A program made the translations under genes and the position numbers. 64,000 bases of DNA from Nocardia vinacea (lineage in GTDB: Bacteria; Actinomycetota; Actinomycetes; Mycobacteriales; Mycobacteriaceae), in assembly GCF_035920345.1 (NCBI RefSeq), contig NZ_CP109149.1, forward strand, positions 5,518,001 to 5,582,000, read 5' to 3'. Below the pieces are notes generated by a model. The model did not search any database. It was not told the origin of the DNA and was given only the letters and a program-made list of their open reading frames with translations. Positions 36,943-44,630 of this stretch are shown here, piece by piece. The first letter of the stretch is position 1. Each line of letters starts with the position of its first letter.

Positions 36943-37749
36943 TCAGAAACGATTCTTATGTTCGGCCACCCATTCAGCGAAAGTGCGGGCGGGCCGACCG
37001 AGTATCCGCTCGACGGTGCCATCCGGAGTACGCGCCGACTCCGGCGGATCGGCATACCAACCGACGACGTACTCGGCGTCGGCCCGCGACACCCCCTGCT
37101 GCCGTAACCGCTCGACGGCCTGCTCATTGCTGATCTGTTCAAAGGCGAGGTCACGGCCGAGCGCGTCGGCGAGCATCGCGACGCGCTCCCTCGTGGTCAG
37201 CGCCTGAGGTCCGTTGAGGTTGTAGGCCCGGCCCGCATGCCCGTCTTCGATCAGGGCGGTCGCGGCCACCGCGCCTAGATCGGCCTCGTGCACAATCGCA
37301 CTTGGGAAGTCGAAAGGCTCACGCACCACGGCCTCGTCTCGGATCGAGTCGACCCACGTGAGTGCATTGGACATGAACTCCTGCGGCTCGAGCCTGGTCC
37401 AGGCAACACCCGATTCCGCCACCGCGGTCTCCGCGGGGCCGACGTACCCGCCCCACAGGATGGTGATGCGCTCGACGCCGGCGGACACCGCCCGGCGGAC
37501 CAGTTCGGGTCCGGTCTCGGCCACGCCGGCGGTCACGGTGATGTGTAGCCCGGTGACACCGCCCAGCGCGGCATCGAGTGTGCCCGGCTCGGTGTGAGTG
37601 CCCGCCACCAGCTCCGCACCCGCGGGCAGCAGATTCGCGGCACGCTGCGGATCGCGGGTCAGCGCACGCACTGCTCGCCCCCTCCGCAGTACCTCGGCGA
37701 CCACGTGCCGTCCGGTGTTTCCCGTTGCGCCCGTTACCAATATCGTCAC
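36943..37749 (-). CDS. NmrA/SDR-type NAD(P)-binding oxidoreductase
   Basis: 268 residues with an N-terminal Rossmann motif TGATGNTGRHVV (about 6-17) and the atypical extended SDR layout of NmrA/quinone-oxidoreductase-like proteins (LTRDPQRA after strand 2). Such proteins use or sense NAD(P) and often reduce quinones or azo dyes. An ACCTCAAT-x4-ATTGAGGT palindrome lies in its promoter. Substrate not known. Confidence 0.85.
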   Translation of the reverse strand: MTILVTGATGNTGRHVVAEVLRRGRAVRALTRDPQRAANLLPAGAELVAGTHTEPGTLDAALGGVTGLHITVTAGVAETGPELVRRAVSAGVERITILWGGYVGPAETAVAESGVAWTRLEPQEFMSNALTWVDSIRDEAVVREPFDFPSAIVHEADLGAVAATALIEDGHAGRAYNLNGPQALTTRERVAMLADALGRDLAFEQISNEQAVERLRQQGVSRADAEYVVGWYADPPESARTPDGTVERILGRPARTFAEWVAEHKNRF

Positions 37750-37779
37750 AGTGAACTCCCTTCCGGGCGCGACGCTATA

Positions 37780-37799
37780 ACCTCAATAAGCATTGAGGT
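37780..37799 (-). promoter_or_regulatory. Palindromic operator over the oxidoreductase promoter
   Basis: ACCTCAAT and ATTGAGGT are perfect 8-bp arms with a 4-bp spacer. On the minus strand TTGACC and TATAGC flank it with 17-bp spacing, so it lies inside a good promoter. The spacing and CCTCAA arms recall MerR/SoxR-type boxes. The regulator is not adjacent. Confidence 0.65.
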
Positions 37800-37939
37800 C
37801 AAACGCTTGTTGCGGCCGATCTGCCGAAGGCAGATGCGAGAATGCTTGCGCGACAGGCCACCTCCGCGACTATGCGCCGTCGGCGACTACGCTCACCGCA
37901 ATATCGGCATAGGTGATGTGATCAACGGGGGAAGGCGTA

Positions 37940-38194
37940 ATGGAGGATCTCGCCGCGCGATTCGAGGAGCTGGGTCGCCTTGTACCGATCCCCTACCCAT
38001 GGGACATAACGGAATACATCGCGCGGGTGGCAGAGTACCGGGGACGGCCGATCACGTTGTGCCCGATCGACGTCGGCGCACTCTCGAGGAACGGATGCGG
38101 CACCGGAAGCGGCCTGTGGATTGCCCGGGAAGGCGACGACGTGATCATGTACGGGGCCGACTCCGAATGGCATGCCGATCACATCATCGTCCAC
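37940..38194 (+). pseudogene. ImmA/IrrE-like metallopeptidase gene, 5' part, interrupted by RIT element
   Basis: Good RBS (gggggaagg) and ATG at 37940. Residues 1-85 match the start of actinobacterial ImmA/IrrE-type proteins: VAEYRGRPITLCPIDV, SGLWIAREGDDVIMYG, and HADHIIVH at the end. In the family HIIVH is followed by ExGH; here the frame runs into the insertion (CTATGCCGAGG) and stops at 38242. The missing E-I-G-H-M-L-L sequence begins at 41593, after the element. The truncated 100-residue product could still be made but lacks the catalytic HExxH. Confidence 0.85.
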
Positions 38195-38219
38195 CTATGC
38201 CGAGGTGGGAACTATGCCG
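38189..38219 (+). repeat. RIT left inverted repeat
   Basis: 31 bp, gtccacctatgccgaggtgg then gaactatgccg. It matches the reverse complement of 41536-41566 with one mismatch (position 38208, gg against ag). The first 6 bp are also the host codons Val-His, so the true element end may be at 38195. Confidence 0.9.
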
Positions 38220-38292
38220 CTGCGGCAGGGATCGTGACGTGAAAGCCCTGGTAATGGCGGCAGAAGGACTCGGTATGGCGGCGAAACGGCCT

Positions 38293-38302
38293 GCATAGTT
38301 CC
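38293..38302. promoter_or_regulatory. Internal arm-type repeat of RIT element
   Basis: GCATAGTTCC is the exact inverse of GGAACTATGC at 38208-38217, about 75 bp further in, and close to the sequence GGCATAGTTC near the right end. It could be an accessory recombinase site or part of the ritA promoter region. Confidence 0.45.
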
Positions 38303-38331
38303 AGCGGCAGCACTGATACTTCTTCTGATGG

Positions 38332-39543
38332 GTGAGTGCGTCAGATGGAGGCGTGATCATGGTCGGGACTCGGAGAAAGCCGGGCAGGATGGGCCCATAC
38401 ATCGCCGGTTACCGAAATCATCTGGAGGAGTGCCGATACACCTCCGCCACGATCCGGAACATGTTGCAGATCATCGGCGATCTGGGACGCTGGATGATCG
38501 AGCAGGACGTGACGGCAGAGCAGCTGACCGCGAAATCTCTGGAGGAATTCCGCAGGGTCTGTTGCGAAGCGATGCGCCACCCGCCGACCGCGAAGAGCCT
38601 CAACCCGCTCATCGACTTCCTGAAATCGGAAGGGCTACTGACAGATCCGCCAGTCGTCCTCGATCCGCTGGACCCCTTGATCGGCGAATACCGTGCATGG
38701 CTGGTGAGCGACCGAGGTCTAGCGGCGACCACGATCGTCCGCTACGAGAGCCTGGCCCGCCGGTTCCTGGCCGAGGCATGTCCAAGCGGACCTGGCGAAC
38801 TGGATGGCGCGGACATCGTCGCGTTTCTGCTGGCCGAAAGCCCGCGAGTCAGCGTCGGCGCGATCAAAGGCCGTGTCGCAGAGCTGCGGTCGCTGCTGAA
38901 GTTTTTGTATCTGCGCGGGCTGCTTCCACACCCGTTGACTTCGGCGGTTCCGCCGGTCGCTGGCTGGCACGACACCGGCATCCCGAAGTCGATCACCGCT
39001 GGGCAGGTCCAGCGACTACTCGACACCTGCGACCGCGATGACCCGGTCCAGATCCGCGACTACGCCATCTTGACCATGATCGCGAGGCTGGGACTGCGCT
39101 CGATCGAGGTCGCACGCCTGGAAGTGGGCGATATCGATTGGCGGGGCGGGCGGATCATCTTGCGCGGCAAAGCGTCCCGCGAGGATGCAATGCCGATGCC
39201 GTTCGACGTCGGGGAGGCCATCAGCGCCTATCTGACCGCTGTCCGGCCGACGACGACGTTGCGCCCGGTATTCGTGACCTGCAAAGCGCCCCTGCGCGGC
39301 ATCCGCGCCGATTTGGTCAGCGATGTCACCCGCCGAGCCTGCGATCGGGCGGGTCTGCCGCGCGTCGGCGCTCATCGGCTGCGACACTCGCTGGCCACCG
39401 AAATGCTGCGCCGCGGAGTTCCGCTCGTCGATATCAGCCAGGTCCTTCGCCACCGAGACCTGGCCACGACCGCGATTTATGCGAAGGTCGACCTCTCCAC
39501 GCTGCGCGACATCGCCGCCGAATGGCCCGGAGCGCCACGATGA
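38332..39543 (+). CDS. ritA: RIT tyrosine recombinase A
   Basis: 403 residues from GTG 38332 (ATG at 38359 possible). A SAM-like core-binding domain (GPYIAGYRNHLEECRYTSAT, repeated as EYRAWLVSDRGLAATTI) and a tyrosine-recombinase catalytic domain. Catalytic residues: Arg in ARLGLRSIEVARL, HRLRH (His-x-x-Arg), His in QVLRHRDLATT, Tyr in AIYAKVDL. First of three ATGA-linked recombinase genes in the element. All three act together in RIT elements as far as is known. Confidence 0.9.
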   Translation: MSASDGGVIMVGTRRKPGRMGPYIAGYRNHLEECRYTSATIRNMLQIIGDLGRWMIEQDVTAEQLTAKSLEEFRRVCCEAMRHPPTAKSLNPLIDFLKSEGLLTDPPVVLDPLDPLIGEYRAWLVSDRGLAATTIVRYESLARRFLAEACPSGPGELDGADIVAFLLAESPRVSVGAIKGRVAELRSLLKFLYLRGLLPHPLTSAVPPVAGWHDTGIPKSITAGQVQRLLDTCDRDDPVQIRDYAILTMIARLGLRSIEVARLEVGDIDWRGGRIILRGKASREDAMPMPFDVGEAISAYLTAVRPTTTLRPVFVTCKAPLRGIRADLVSDVTRRACDRAGLPRVGAHRLRHSLATEMLRRGVPLVDISQVLRHRDLATTAIYAKVDLSTLRDIAAEWPGAPR

Positions 39544-40472
39544 GCCGGTTGTCTCAGGCTGCTACCGACTACCTGGATCTGCGCAAACGGCTCGGCCACG
39601 ACCTGGCCGAGCACCATCGACTGCTGCCGCGGTTCGTCGCCTATCTCGACCATATCGGGGCGCCGACAGTCACGATCAACGCCGCAATGGACTGGGCCCT
39701 GGCACCCGAGGTCGATGCGGCGACCTCGAACCCGGCACGCCGGATGACGATCGCCCGCCGCTTCGCCCAGCACATGGCCGGGCTGGACCCGCGCACCGAA
39801 GTCCCACCACCAGGGTTGATCTCGTTCCCTCAACGCTGGCATCCGCCGTTCATCTACACCCGAACCGACCTGGAAACACTGACCACTCAGGCGCGACGCC
39901 AGGTCCAGGGTCGGCTGCCGGCGGCCACTCACTCCACGATGCTGGGCCTGCTCGGCGCCACTGGTCTGCGGGTCGGCGAAGCGATCCGCCTCGACCGCAC
40001 CGACATCGACTGGACAGACCAAGCACTGCTGATCCGAGAATCGAAATTCGGCAAATCCCGACTGGTTCCGATCCTGCCATCCACCGTCACTGCCCTGCGC
40101 GACTACGCCGACATCCGCGACGAGCACCACCTGAACGCGGCAACGGCTAGCTTCTTCGTCTCCCGCCGCGGCGCCCGGATGGTCTATCCCTGCGTTCATG
40201 CGATCTTCCGGAAGTTGTGTCACACCAACGGAATCGGGGCCGAAGCGCCCCGCCCACCACGCATCCACGACCTGCGGCACTCGTTCGCGGTCAACACGTT
40301 GCTGCGCTGGCATCGAACCGGCGAGGACGTCGAAGCGAAACTTCCGACGCTGTCGACCTATCTCGGTCATCGGGACCCGCGCTCGACCTACTGGTATCTG
40401 TCGGCGGCCCCGGAGCTGCTGAGTCTTGCCGCACAGCGGCTCGAATACTCGGTCCAAGCGAGGCCGTCATGA
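39540..40472 (+). CDS. ritB: RIT tyrosine recombinase B
   Basis: 310 residues; ATG overlaps the ritA stop and the stop overlaps the ritC ATG (both ATGA). Catalytic set is complete: Arg in GLRVGEAIRLDR, HDLRH, GHRDPRSTYWYL with nucleophile Tyr. Shorter N-terminal domain than ritA. A GC-rich open frame starting at 39138 is only an upstream extension. It belongs to the usual RitB type, whose N-terminal domain (ATDYLDLRKRLGHDL) is distinct from A and C. Confidence 0.9.
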   Translation: MSRLSQAATDYLDLRKRLGHDLAEHHRLLPRFVAYLDHIGAPTVTINAAMDWALAPEVDAATSNPARRMTIARRFAQHMAGLDPRTEVPPPGLISFPQRWHPPFIYTRTDLETLTTQARRQVQGRLPAATHSTMLGLLGATGLRVGEAIRLDRTDIDWTDQALLIRESKFGKSRLVPILPSTVTALRDYADIRDEHHLNAATASFFVSRRGARMVYPCVHAIFRKLCHTNGIGAEAPRPPRIHDLRHSFAVNTLLRWHRTGEDVEAKLPTLSTYLGHRDPRSTYWYLSAAPELLSLAAQRLEYSVQARPS

Positions 40473-41458
40473 CCGCGATCGCCGCCACCCTGCAGAACTT
40501 CTTCACCGAACGGCTTATCAAACACCGCCACGTCAGCCCGCGCACGATCGCCTCCTACCGCGACTCTCTGAAACTGTTGCTGGGCTTCGTTTCCCAACGC
40601 GCGGGGAAACCAGCGTCCGACCTGGACTGGGCCGACCTGAACGTCGACACCATCAGCGCGTTCCTCGATCACCTCGAACACGAGCGCAGTAACAGCCCCC
40701 GCACCCGCAACCTGCGGCTGACCGCGATCCGGTCCCTGTTCACCTATGCCTCCCTGCGACACCCCGAGCACGCCGAGCTGATCCAGCGAGTGCTGGCGAT
40801 CCCACCCAAACGGTTCGACAAACAGCTCGTCGCGTTCCTGACCAGCACCGAGATCGACGCCCTGCTCGCAGCACCGAACCGCGATCGCTGGGAAGGTCGC
40901 CGTGATCACGCCCTGCTGTTGGTCGCGGTCCAAACCGGGCTACGCGTCTCCGAACTGACCGGGCTCAACTGCGGCGACATCAGTCTCGGCGCTGGAGCCA
41001 ACCTCCGCTGCCTCGGCAAGGGGCGCAAACACCGCGCAGTTCCGCTGACCACTCCCACACAGCGGGTGCTGCGCGTCTGGACCGACGAACGAGCCGGCGA
41101 AGCCCCTCAGCCCTTGTTTCCGACCCGCACCGGCCGACGGCTCAGCGCCGACGCTATAGAACGCCTGGTCCGCCGACATGCGACCACCGCAGCCCAATCC
41201 TGCCCCAGCATCCGGCCGGCCGACCTGCATCCACACGTCCTGCGACACAGCTGCGCGATGGCGTTATTGCACGCTGGCGTCGACACCGCTGTCATCGCAC
41301 TCTGGCTCGGCCACGCCGACATCCGATCCACCGGAATCTATCTGCACGCCGACATGACCATCAAGCAACGCGCACTCGACCAGACAACCCAGGCTTCAAC
41401 ACCGCCGGGCATCTACCGCCCGACAGACACCCTCTTGGCCTTCCTCGAAAACCTGTGA
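40469..41458 (+). CDS. ritC: RIT tyrosine recombinase C
   Basis: 329 residues. Core-binding domain (FFTERLIKHRHVSPRTIASYRD) and catalytic domain with Arg in GLRVSELTGLN, HVLRHSCAM, and GHADIRSTGIYLHAD giving the Tyr. The XerC/D-like layout HADIRSTxxYLH is usual for this class. Ends 77 bp before the right inverted repeat. No stem-loop terminator is obvious behind it. Confidence 0.92.
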   Translation: MTAIAATLQNFFTERLIKHRHVSPRTIASYRDSLKLLLGFVSQRAGKPASDLDWADLNVDTISAFLDHLEHERSNSPRTRNLRLTAIRSLFTYASLRHPEHAELIQRVLAIPPKRFDKQLVAFLTSTEIDALLAAPNRDRWEGRRDHALLLVAVQTGLRVSELTGLNCGDISLGAGANLRCLGKGRKHRAVPLTTPTQRVLRVWTDERAGEAPQPLFPTRTGRRLSADAIERLVRRHATTAAQSCPSIRPADLHPHVLRHSCAMALLHAGVDTAVIALWLGHADIRSTGIYLHADMTIKQRALDQTTQASTPPGIYRPTDTLLAFLENL

Positions 41459-41535
41459 TCAGACCGACCGCTGGATATCACTAGCTGCGGAACATGCTGC
41501 GCTGCTACAGATTCGATGTCATGCGCCGATCTGCT

Positions 41536-41566
41536 CGGCATAGTTCTCACCTCGGCATAGGTGGAC
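41536..41566 (-). repeat. RIT right inverted repeat
   Basis: 31 bp, cggcatagttctcacctcgg then cataggtggac. It pairs with 38189-38219 with one mismatch. Confidence 0.9.
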
Positions 41567-41587
41567 CTATGCCGACGTCGGCATAGG
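41566..41587. repeat. Perfect 22-bp palindrome at RIT right end
   Basis: cctatgccgac followed by gtcggcatagg, with no spacer. It lies between the right inverted repeat and the peptidase fragment and has no counterpart at the left end. Confidence 0.95.
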
Positions 41588-41592
41588 TCGAC

Positions 41593-41850
41593 GAGATCGG
41601 TCACATGCTGCTCGGCCACGGAGGGACCGCGAGCGGTCCCGGTGGTGCTGCGGCTGATCTGCCGTTGCGCGAATTGATGCCCTCGCTGTCGCTGGAAACC
41701 ATCCGCAGCGTACTGCGCCGCCAGGACTACGGCAGTGAGCGCGAGCGCGCCGCCGAAACCTTCGCCGACCTGCTGCTGGTCGAAGCGATGCTACCGAAGC
41801 GGTCGGCGAGCCGGTTCCGCTCGACGTTCTTCCGGAACCGGCATCGATGA
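41593..41850 (+). pseudogene. ImmA/IrrE-like metallopeptidase gene, 3' part
   Basis: Continues the frame of the 5' part: EIGHMLLGHGGTASGPGG, the second half of the HExxH zinc motif, then LPLRELMPSLSLETIRSVL and ERERAAETFADLLLVEAM, where the conserved Glu-rich helix (third zinc ligand region) is expected. Ends 1 bp before the next ATG. Starting at an in-frame ATG (41605) would give 81 residues lacking the catalytic HE. It is therefore a dead fragment unless the RIT element excises. Confidence 0.85.
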
Positions 41851-41851
41851 G

Positions 41852-43018
41852 ATGACCTCCCCGGTTCCGGCTCTGATCACCTGGCCCGTCCTGACAGGTC
41901 TCACGTTGGTGCTCGCCGGTCGGTGGTGGCTGTTGCGGGACAGCCTCGTCGACCGACTCATCAACCGCGCGCTCGCCGCCGCTCTCTGCGAAAACCTGTT
42001 GCGGGACGCATGGTTCGAACAGTCACTGGCCTGGCTGCTGCCCGGCGACGACCGCGACGTGGTGAACATCGCCCGACAGCTCTCGCTGGGAGCAACCCTG
42101 TTGGGCATCTCGAATATCTACGGCTTTGCCAAGTTGTGGGCAGGTGCCGATCCCGCCCACACATGGCGCCGGCAGTGGCGCTATTACCTCGTCACGATCA
42201 CCGCCACCGCCGTCATCCTGATCGCAGGGACGCCCGCCCGCCACGCCGACCAGTTGATCGACCAAGCCCTCGGCTGGCCGGCTGTCGTGGTCTGCCTCGC
42301 GTTTTCCCTGCCGCTCGGCGCTACAGCCCTGCTCCTCAGCCGGGTAAGTGTGCGCGAGATGCGCGCCGTCGGCGCCACCACCTGGCAGGAACGTGCACTG
42401 TACACAGCGGTCCTGGGCACCATAGTGGGCCTGGGGGCCATAGCGGTCGGATACCCGCTCGGGACCATCATCAGTCTCATCACAGGCCAACCGTCATTCG
42501 ATCCCGAGATGCACTGGGAAGCATGGAGCGGCTTCCTTCTCTCGGCCGTCGGCGCTCCCGCCGTGGTCACGGTGCCGCTGATCAGCACCCTGCTCACCCA
42601 TATCGGATGGGACCGCACCGGCCGATACTGCCGTCGCCTGCGGCCGATGTGGGCCGATCTCACCGCAGCCGCACCCGAAATCGTCCTGGAGATGCGGCGC
42701 GACCACACCGGCCGAGCAGACCCGGCCATCCGTCTGCACCGCATGACGGTCGAGATCCGCGACAGCCTGCTGCATCTCAAGCGCTACAGCGACAGCCCTG
42801 ACGATCTGGCCGCCACAGGCGGTGACCCACATATCTATGCCCGCCGCATCGCCGAGGCCATTGCCACCAAAGCTGCCGGGCACCCGCCGAGCGCGAGCCG
42901 GTTCACGCCACGGCACCAAGTCCAACCGGGGGCACGGGATCTCACCGCGGAGCTGCGCCAGCTACTCGCACTTGCCAAGGCATGGCCACACGTCCGCAGC
43001 TTGACAAAATCGCCGTAG
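41852..43018 (+). CDS. DUF6545/MAB_1171c-type membrane protein
   Basis: 388 residues from ATG 41852 (MTSPVPALITWPVLTGL). Six to seven membrane helices (to about residue 260), then a C-terminal cytosolic domain with RADPAIRLHRMTVEIRDSLLHLKRY, the region typical for the DUF6545 tail. It sits just behind the ImmA/IrrE-like gene (1 bp), and this peptidase-membrane-protein pairing recurs in actinobacteria as an unknown two-gene system. The insertion upstream probably affects its translation coupling. Role unknown. Confidence 0.8.
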   Translation: MTSPVPALITWPVLTGLTLVLAGRWWLLRDSLVDRLINRALAAALCENLLRDAWFEQSLAWLLPGDDRDVVNIARQLSLGATLLGISNIYGFAKLWAGADPAHTWRRQWRYYLVTITATAVILIAGTPARHADQLIDQALGWPAVVVCLAFSLPLGATALLLSRVSVREMRAVGATTWQERALYTAVLGTIVGLGAIAVGYPLGTIISLITGQPSFDPEMHWEAWSGFLLSAVGAPAVVTVPLISTLLTHIGWDRTGRYCRRLRPMWADLTAAAPEIVLEMRRDHTGRADPAIRLHRMTVEIRDSLLHLKRYSDSPDDLAATGGDPHIYARRIAEAIATKAAGHPPSASRFTPRHQVQPGARDLTAELRQLLALAKAWPHVRSLTKSP

Positions 43019-43029
43019 CGTCGCGCCAT

Positions 43030-43115
43030 CGAGCAGCAATCCCCCCGCCGGTGAGCTTCTCGAGGAGGGCTTCGGCCGTGCAGCCGTAGACACCGATCGT
43101 CACGCTGCGCCTCAT
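43030..43115 (-). pseudogene. Remnant of a DUF488 gene, N-terminus
   Basis: Frame starting MRRSVTIGVYGCTAEALLEK (43115) looks like the first strand of DUF488 proteins (typically xxTIGVYGFTxExFLxxL). After about 30 codons (GGGIAARWRD) the similarity is lost close to the end of the neighbouring gene, so the rest of the gene is missing. Assignment rests on this one motif only. Confidence 0.45.
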
Positions 43116-43180
43116 CGCAGCACCCGGCCGGCTCGGTGGCGTGGCGGTGGGCTCGGTCACGCCGGCCCACCGCCGCTCGG

Positions 43181-43534
43181 CTACGGCACGAGTGCCGGCT
43201 GGTCCACGGACCACAGCCACGACCCGTCCGGCTGACGACGGGCGATCTCGACGGTCACCTCGCCGGTGGTCAGCGTGGACGCTGTCAGTGCCAGGTCACC
43301 GCTCACCAGCGCTGGATGCTGCCTACCCGGGGAGAGCACCGGCGCGGCCGCGACGAACTGCTCGTACACCTTGCGGATCTCCGCATGTCCGGTCGCGAGA
43401 TTGCCCGGCGGGAACGCCAGTACGGCGTCCGGCTCGTACAACGCCACCAGCCCGTCGACGTCGCCCGCGTTGGCGCGCTCGATGAAGTACCTGCCCAGGT
43501 CGTTCGGTTCAGTGGCCACGATCTTGTTTGTCAT
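43181..43534 (-). CDS. SnoaL-like/NTF2-fold protein
   Basis: 117 residues. YFIERANAGDVDGLVALYEPDAVLAFPPGN and TGHAEIRKVYEQFVAAAP are typical of YybH/SnoaL_3-type small proteins with the cone-shaped NTF2 fold; members can be hydrolases/isomerases or binding proteins. Divergent from a WYL regulator, 61 bp away, which likely controls it. Confidence 0.85.
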   Translation of the reverse strand: MTNKIVATEPNDLGRYFIERANAGDVDGLVALYEPDAVLAFPPGNLATGHAEIRKVYEQFVAAAPVLSPGRQHPALVSGDLALTASTLTTGEVTVEIARRQPDGSWLWSVDQPALVP

Positions 43535-43556
43535 ATTGCCAAGCCTCCCAACGAAT

Positions 43557-43575
43557 CACGACATCCTGTGTCGTG
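43557..43575. promoter_or_regulatory. Palindromic operator between SnoaL-like gene and WYL gene
   Basis: CACGACA and TGTCGTG (7-bp arms, 5-bp spacer), in the middle of a 61-bp divergent gap. Candidate site for the WYL regulator. Confidence 0.6.
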
Positions 43576-43595
43576 TATTCCCATAGACTTTTCGT

Positions 43596-44570
43596 ATGCG
43601 CGCCGACCGGTTGGTCTCGCTGGTGCTGCTGCTGCGCCGGCACGGTCGGCTGTCCGCGCCCGCGCTGGCCCGCGAGCTGGAGGTATCCACCCGCACCGTG
43701 CTACGCGACATCGAGGCGCTGTCCGCAGCCGGCGTCCCGGTCTACGCCGAACGCGGCAGGCATGGTGGTTTCGCATTGTTGCCCGGTTTCCAGACCGAGC
43801 TGACCGGACTGAATCACGACGAGGCACTTGCCCTGCTGGTCGCCGGATCACGGCGCGGCGCACAGGCATTCGGCCTCGGCTCGGCGCTCACTTCGGCCAT
43901 GCGCAAGGTCGTCGACGCGCTACCCGAAAGCCATCGGGCCACCGCGGCCGGCGCGGCCCAGCGACTGCTCATCGACCCCGAGACCGACCTCCTCGCACGC
44001 CGACTGGTCGCTGAAGAGGTGCCCGACACCGTCGTGACCGAGGTCCGGCGCGCGGTGTTCGCCGGACACAAGCTGCGCATCCACTACGCGGCTGTGGACC
44101 AGACCCCGACGTGGCGCACGGTGGACCCGATCGGCCTGGTCACCGTCCGCGACCAGGTCTACTTGCTGGCCACCAGGTCCGGCGCGGACCGCACCTACCG
44201 GCTGTCCCGGGTCTTGGCCGCCGAGGAACTCCCCGAACCAGCACAGCGACCGAACCGGGTCGATCTGGGCCGGGCCTGGCAGGAACGCAGCACGCAGTTC
44301 CGGACCGGCGGCGACCAAGTCACCGTGCTGGTACGGGTGAACCCCGCGCGGCGGGAGGACCTGGTGGGCACCGCGCTGACCGTCCGCGCCGAAGAAACCG
44401 ACGCAGACGGCTGGCTGCGACTAGAGGTGACCTTCCAAGATCCGAAACACGCCGAATGGGCACTATGGCAACTAGCCACGGACGCGGAAGCCCTTGCCCC
44501 GCAATGGTTGCGCAACTCTTTGCGCGACCGCGCCGCCGCGATCGCCACCAGCTACGGAGTGGCACCGTGA
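43596..44570 (+). CDS. WYL-domain HTH transcriptional regulator
   Basis: 324 residues. HTH GRLSAPALARELEVSTRTVLRDIEALSAAGVPV (about 17-49), then WYL core HYAAVDQTPTWRTVDPIGLV with RDQVYLLATRSGADR. Different subfamily from the regulator at 27.4 kb: the WYL aromatics are less conserved. Divergent from the SnoaL-like gene; ends convergent with ychF. Confidence 0.88.
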   Translation: MRADRLVSLVLLLRRHGRLSAPALARELEVSTRTVLRDIEALSAAGVPVYAERGRHGGFALLPGFQTELTGLNHDEALALLVAGSRRGAQAFGLGSALTSAMRKVVDALPESHRATAAGAAQRLLIDPETDLLARRLVAEEVPDTVVTEVRRAVFAGHKLRIHYAAVDQTPTWRTVDPIGLVTVRDQVYLLATRSGADRTYRLSRVLAAEELPEPAQRPNRVDLGRAWQERSTQFRTGGDQVTVLVRVNPARREDLVGTALTVRAEETDADGWLRLEVTFQDPKHAEWALWQLATDAEALAPQWLRNSLRDRAAAIATSYGVAP

Positions 44571-44630
44571 GAGTTGCCGCCTTCCACGGGCCGCCGCCGA
44601 AGCCGACAAGCGTTCGCAGAAGCTGAAACG

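Larger units (their letters stand above)
38195..41592 (+). mobile_element. RIT element (recombinase-in-trio) inserted in a peptidase gene
   Basis: 3398-bp insertion holding three consecutive tyrosine recombinases with ATGA overlaps, bounded by 31-bp inverted repeats plus an extra palindrome on the right. Boundaries come from the broken gene: joining 38194 to 41593 restores the frame and gives HIIVHEIGHMLLGH. The flank hexamers GTCCAC (38189-38194) and GTCGAC (41587-41592) differ by one base and could be the 6-bp crossover core. A circle closed at those points would have GGCATAGGTCGACCTATGCC at its junction, a perfect 20-bp palindrome. The element carries no other genes. Confidence 0.88.

Noticed and set aside
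38242..38331. Possible small gene between the left RIT repeat and ritA
   Set aside because: Short frames without RBS; the area holds arm-like repeats and likely the ritA promoter.
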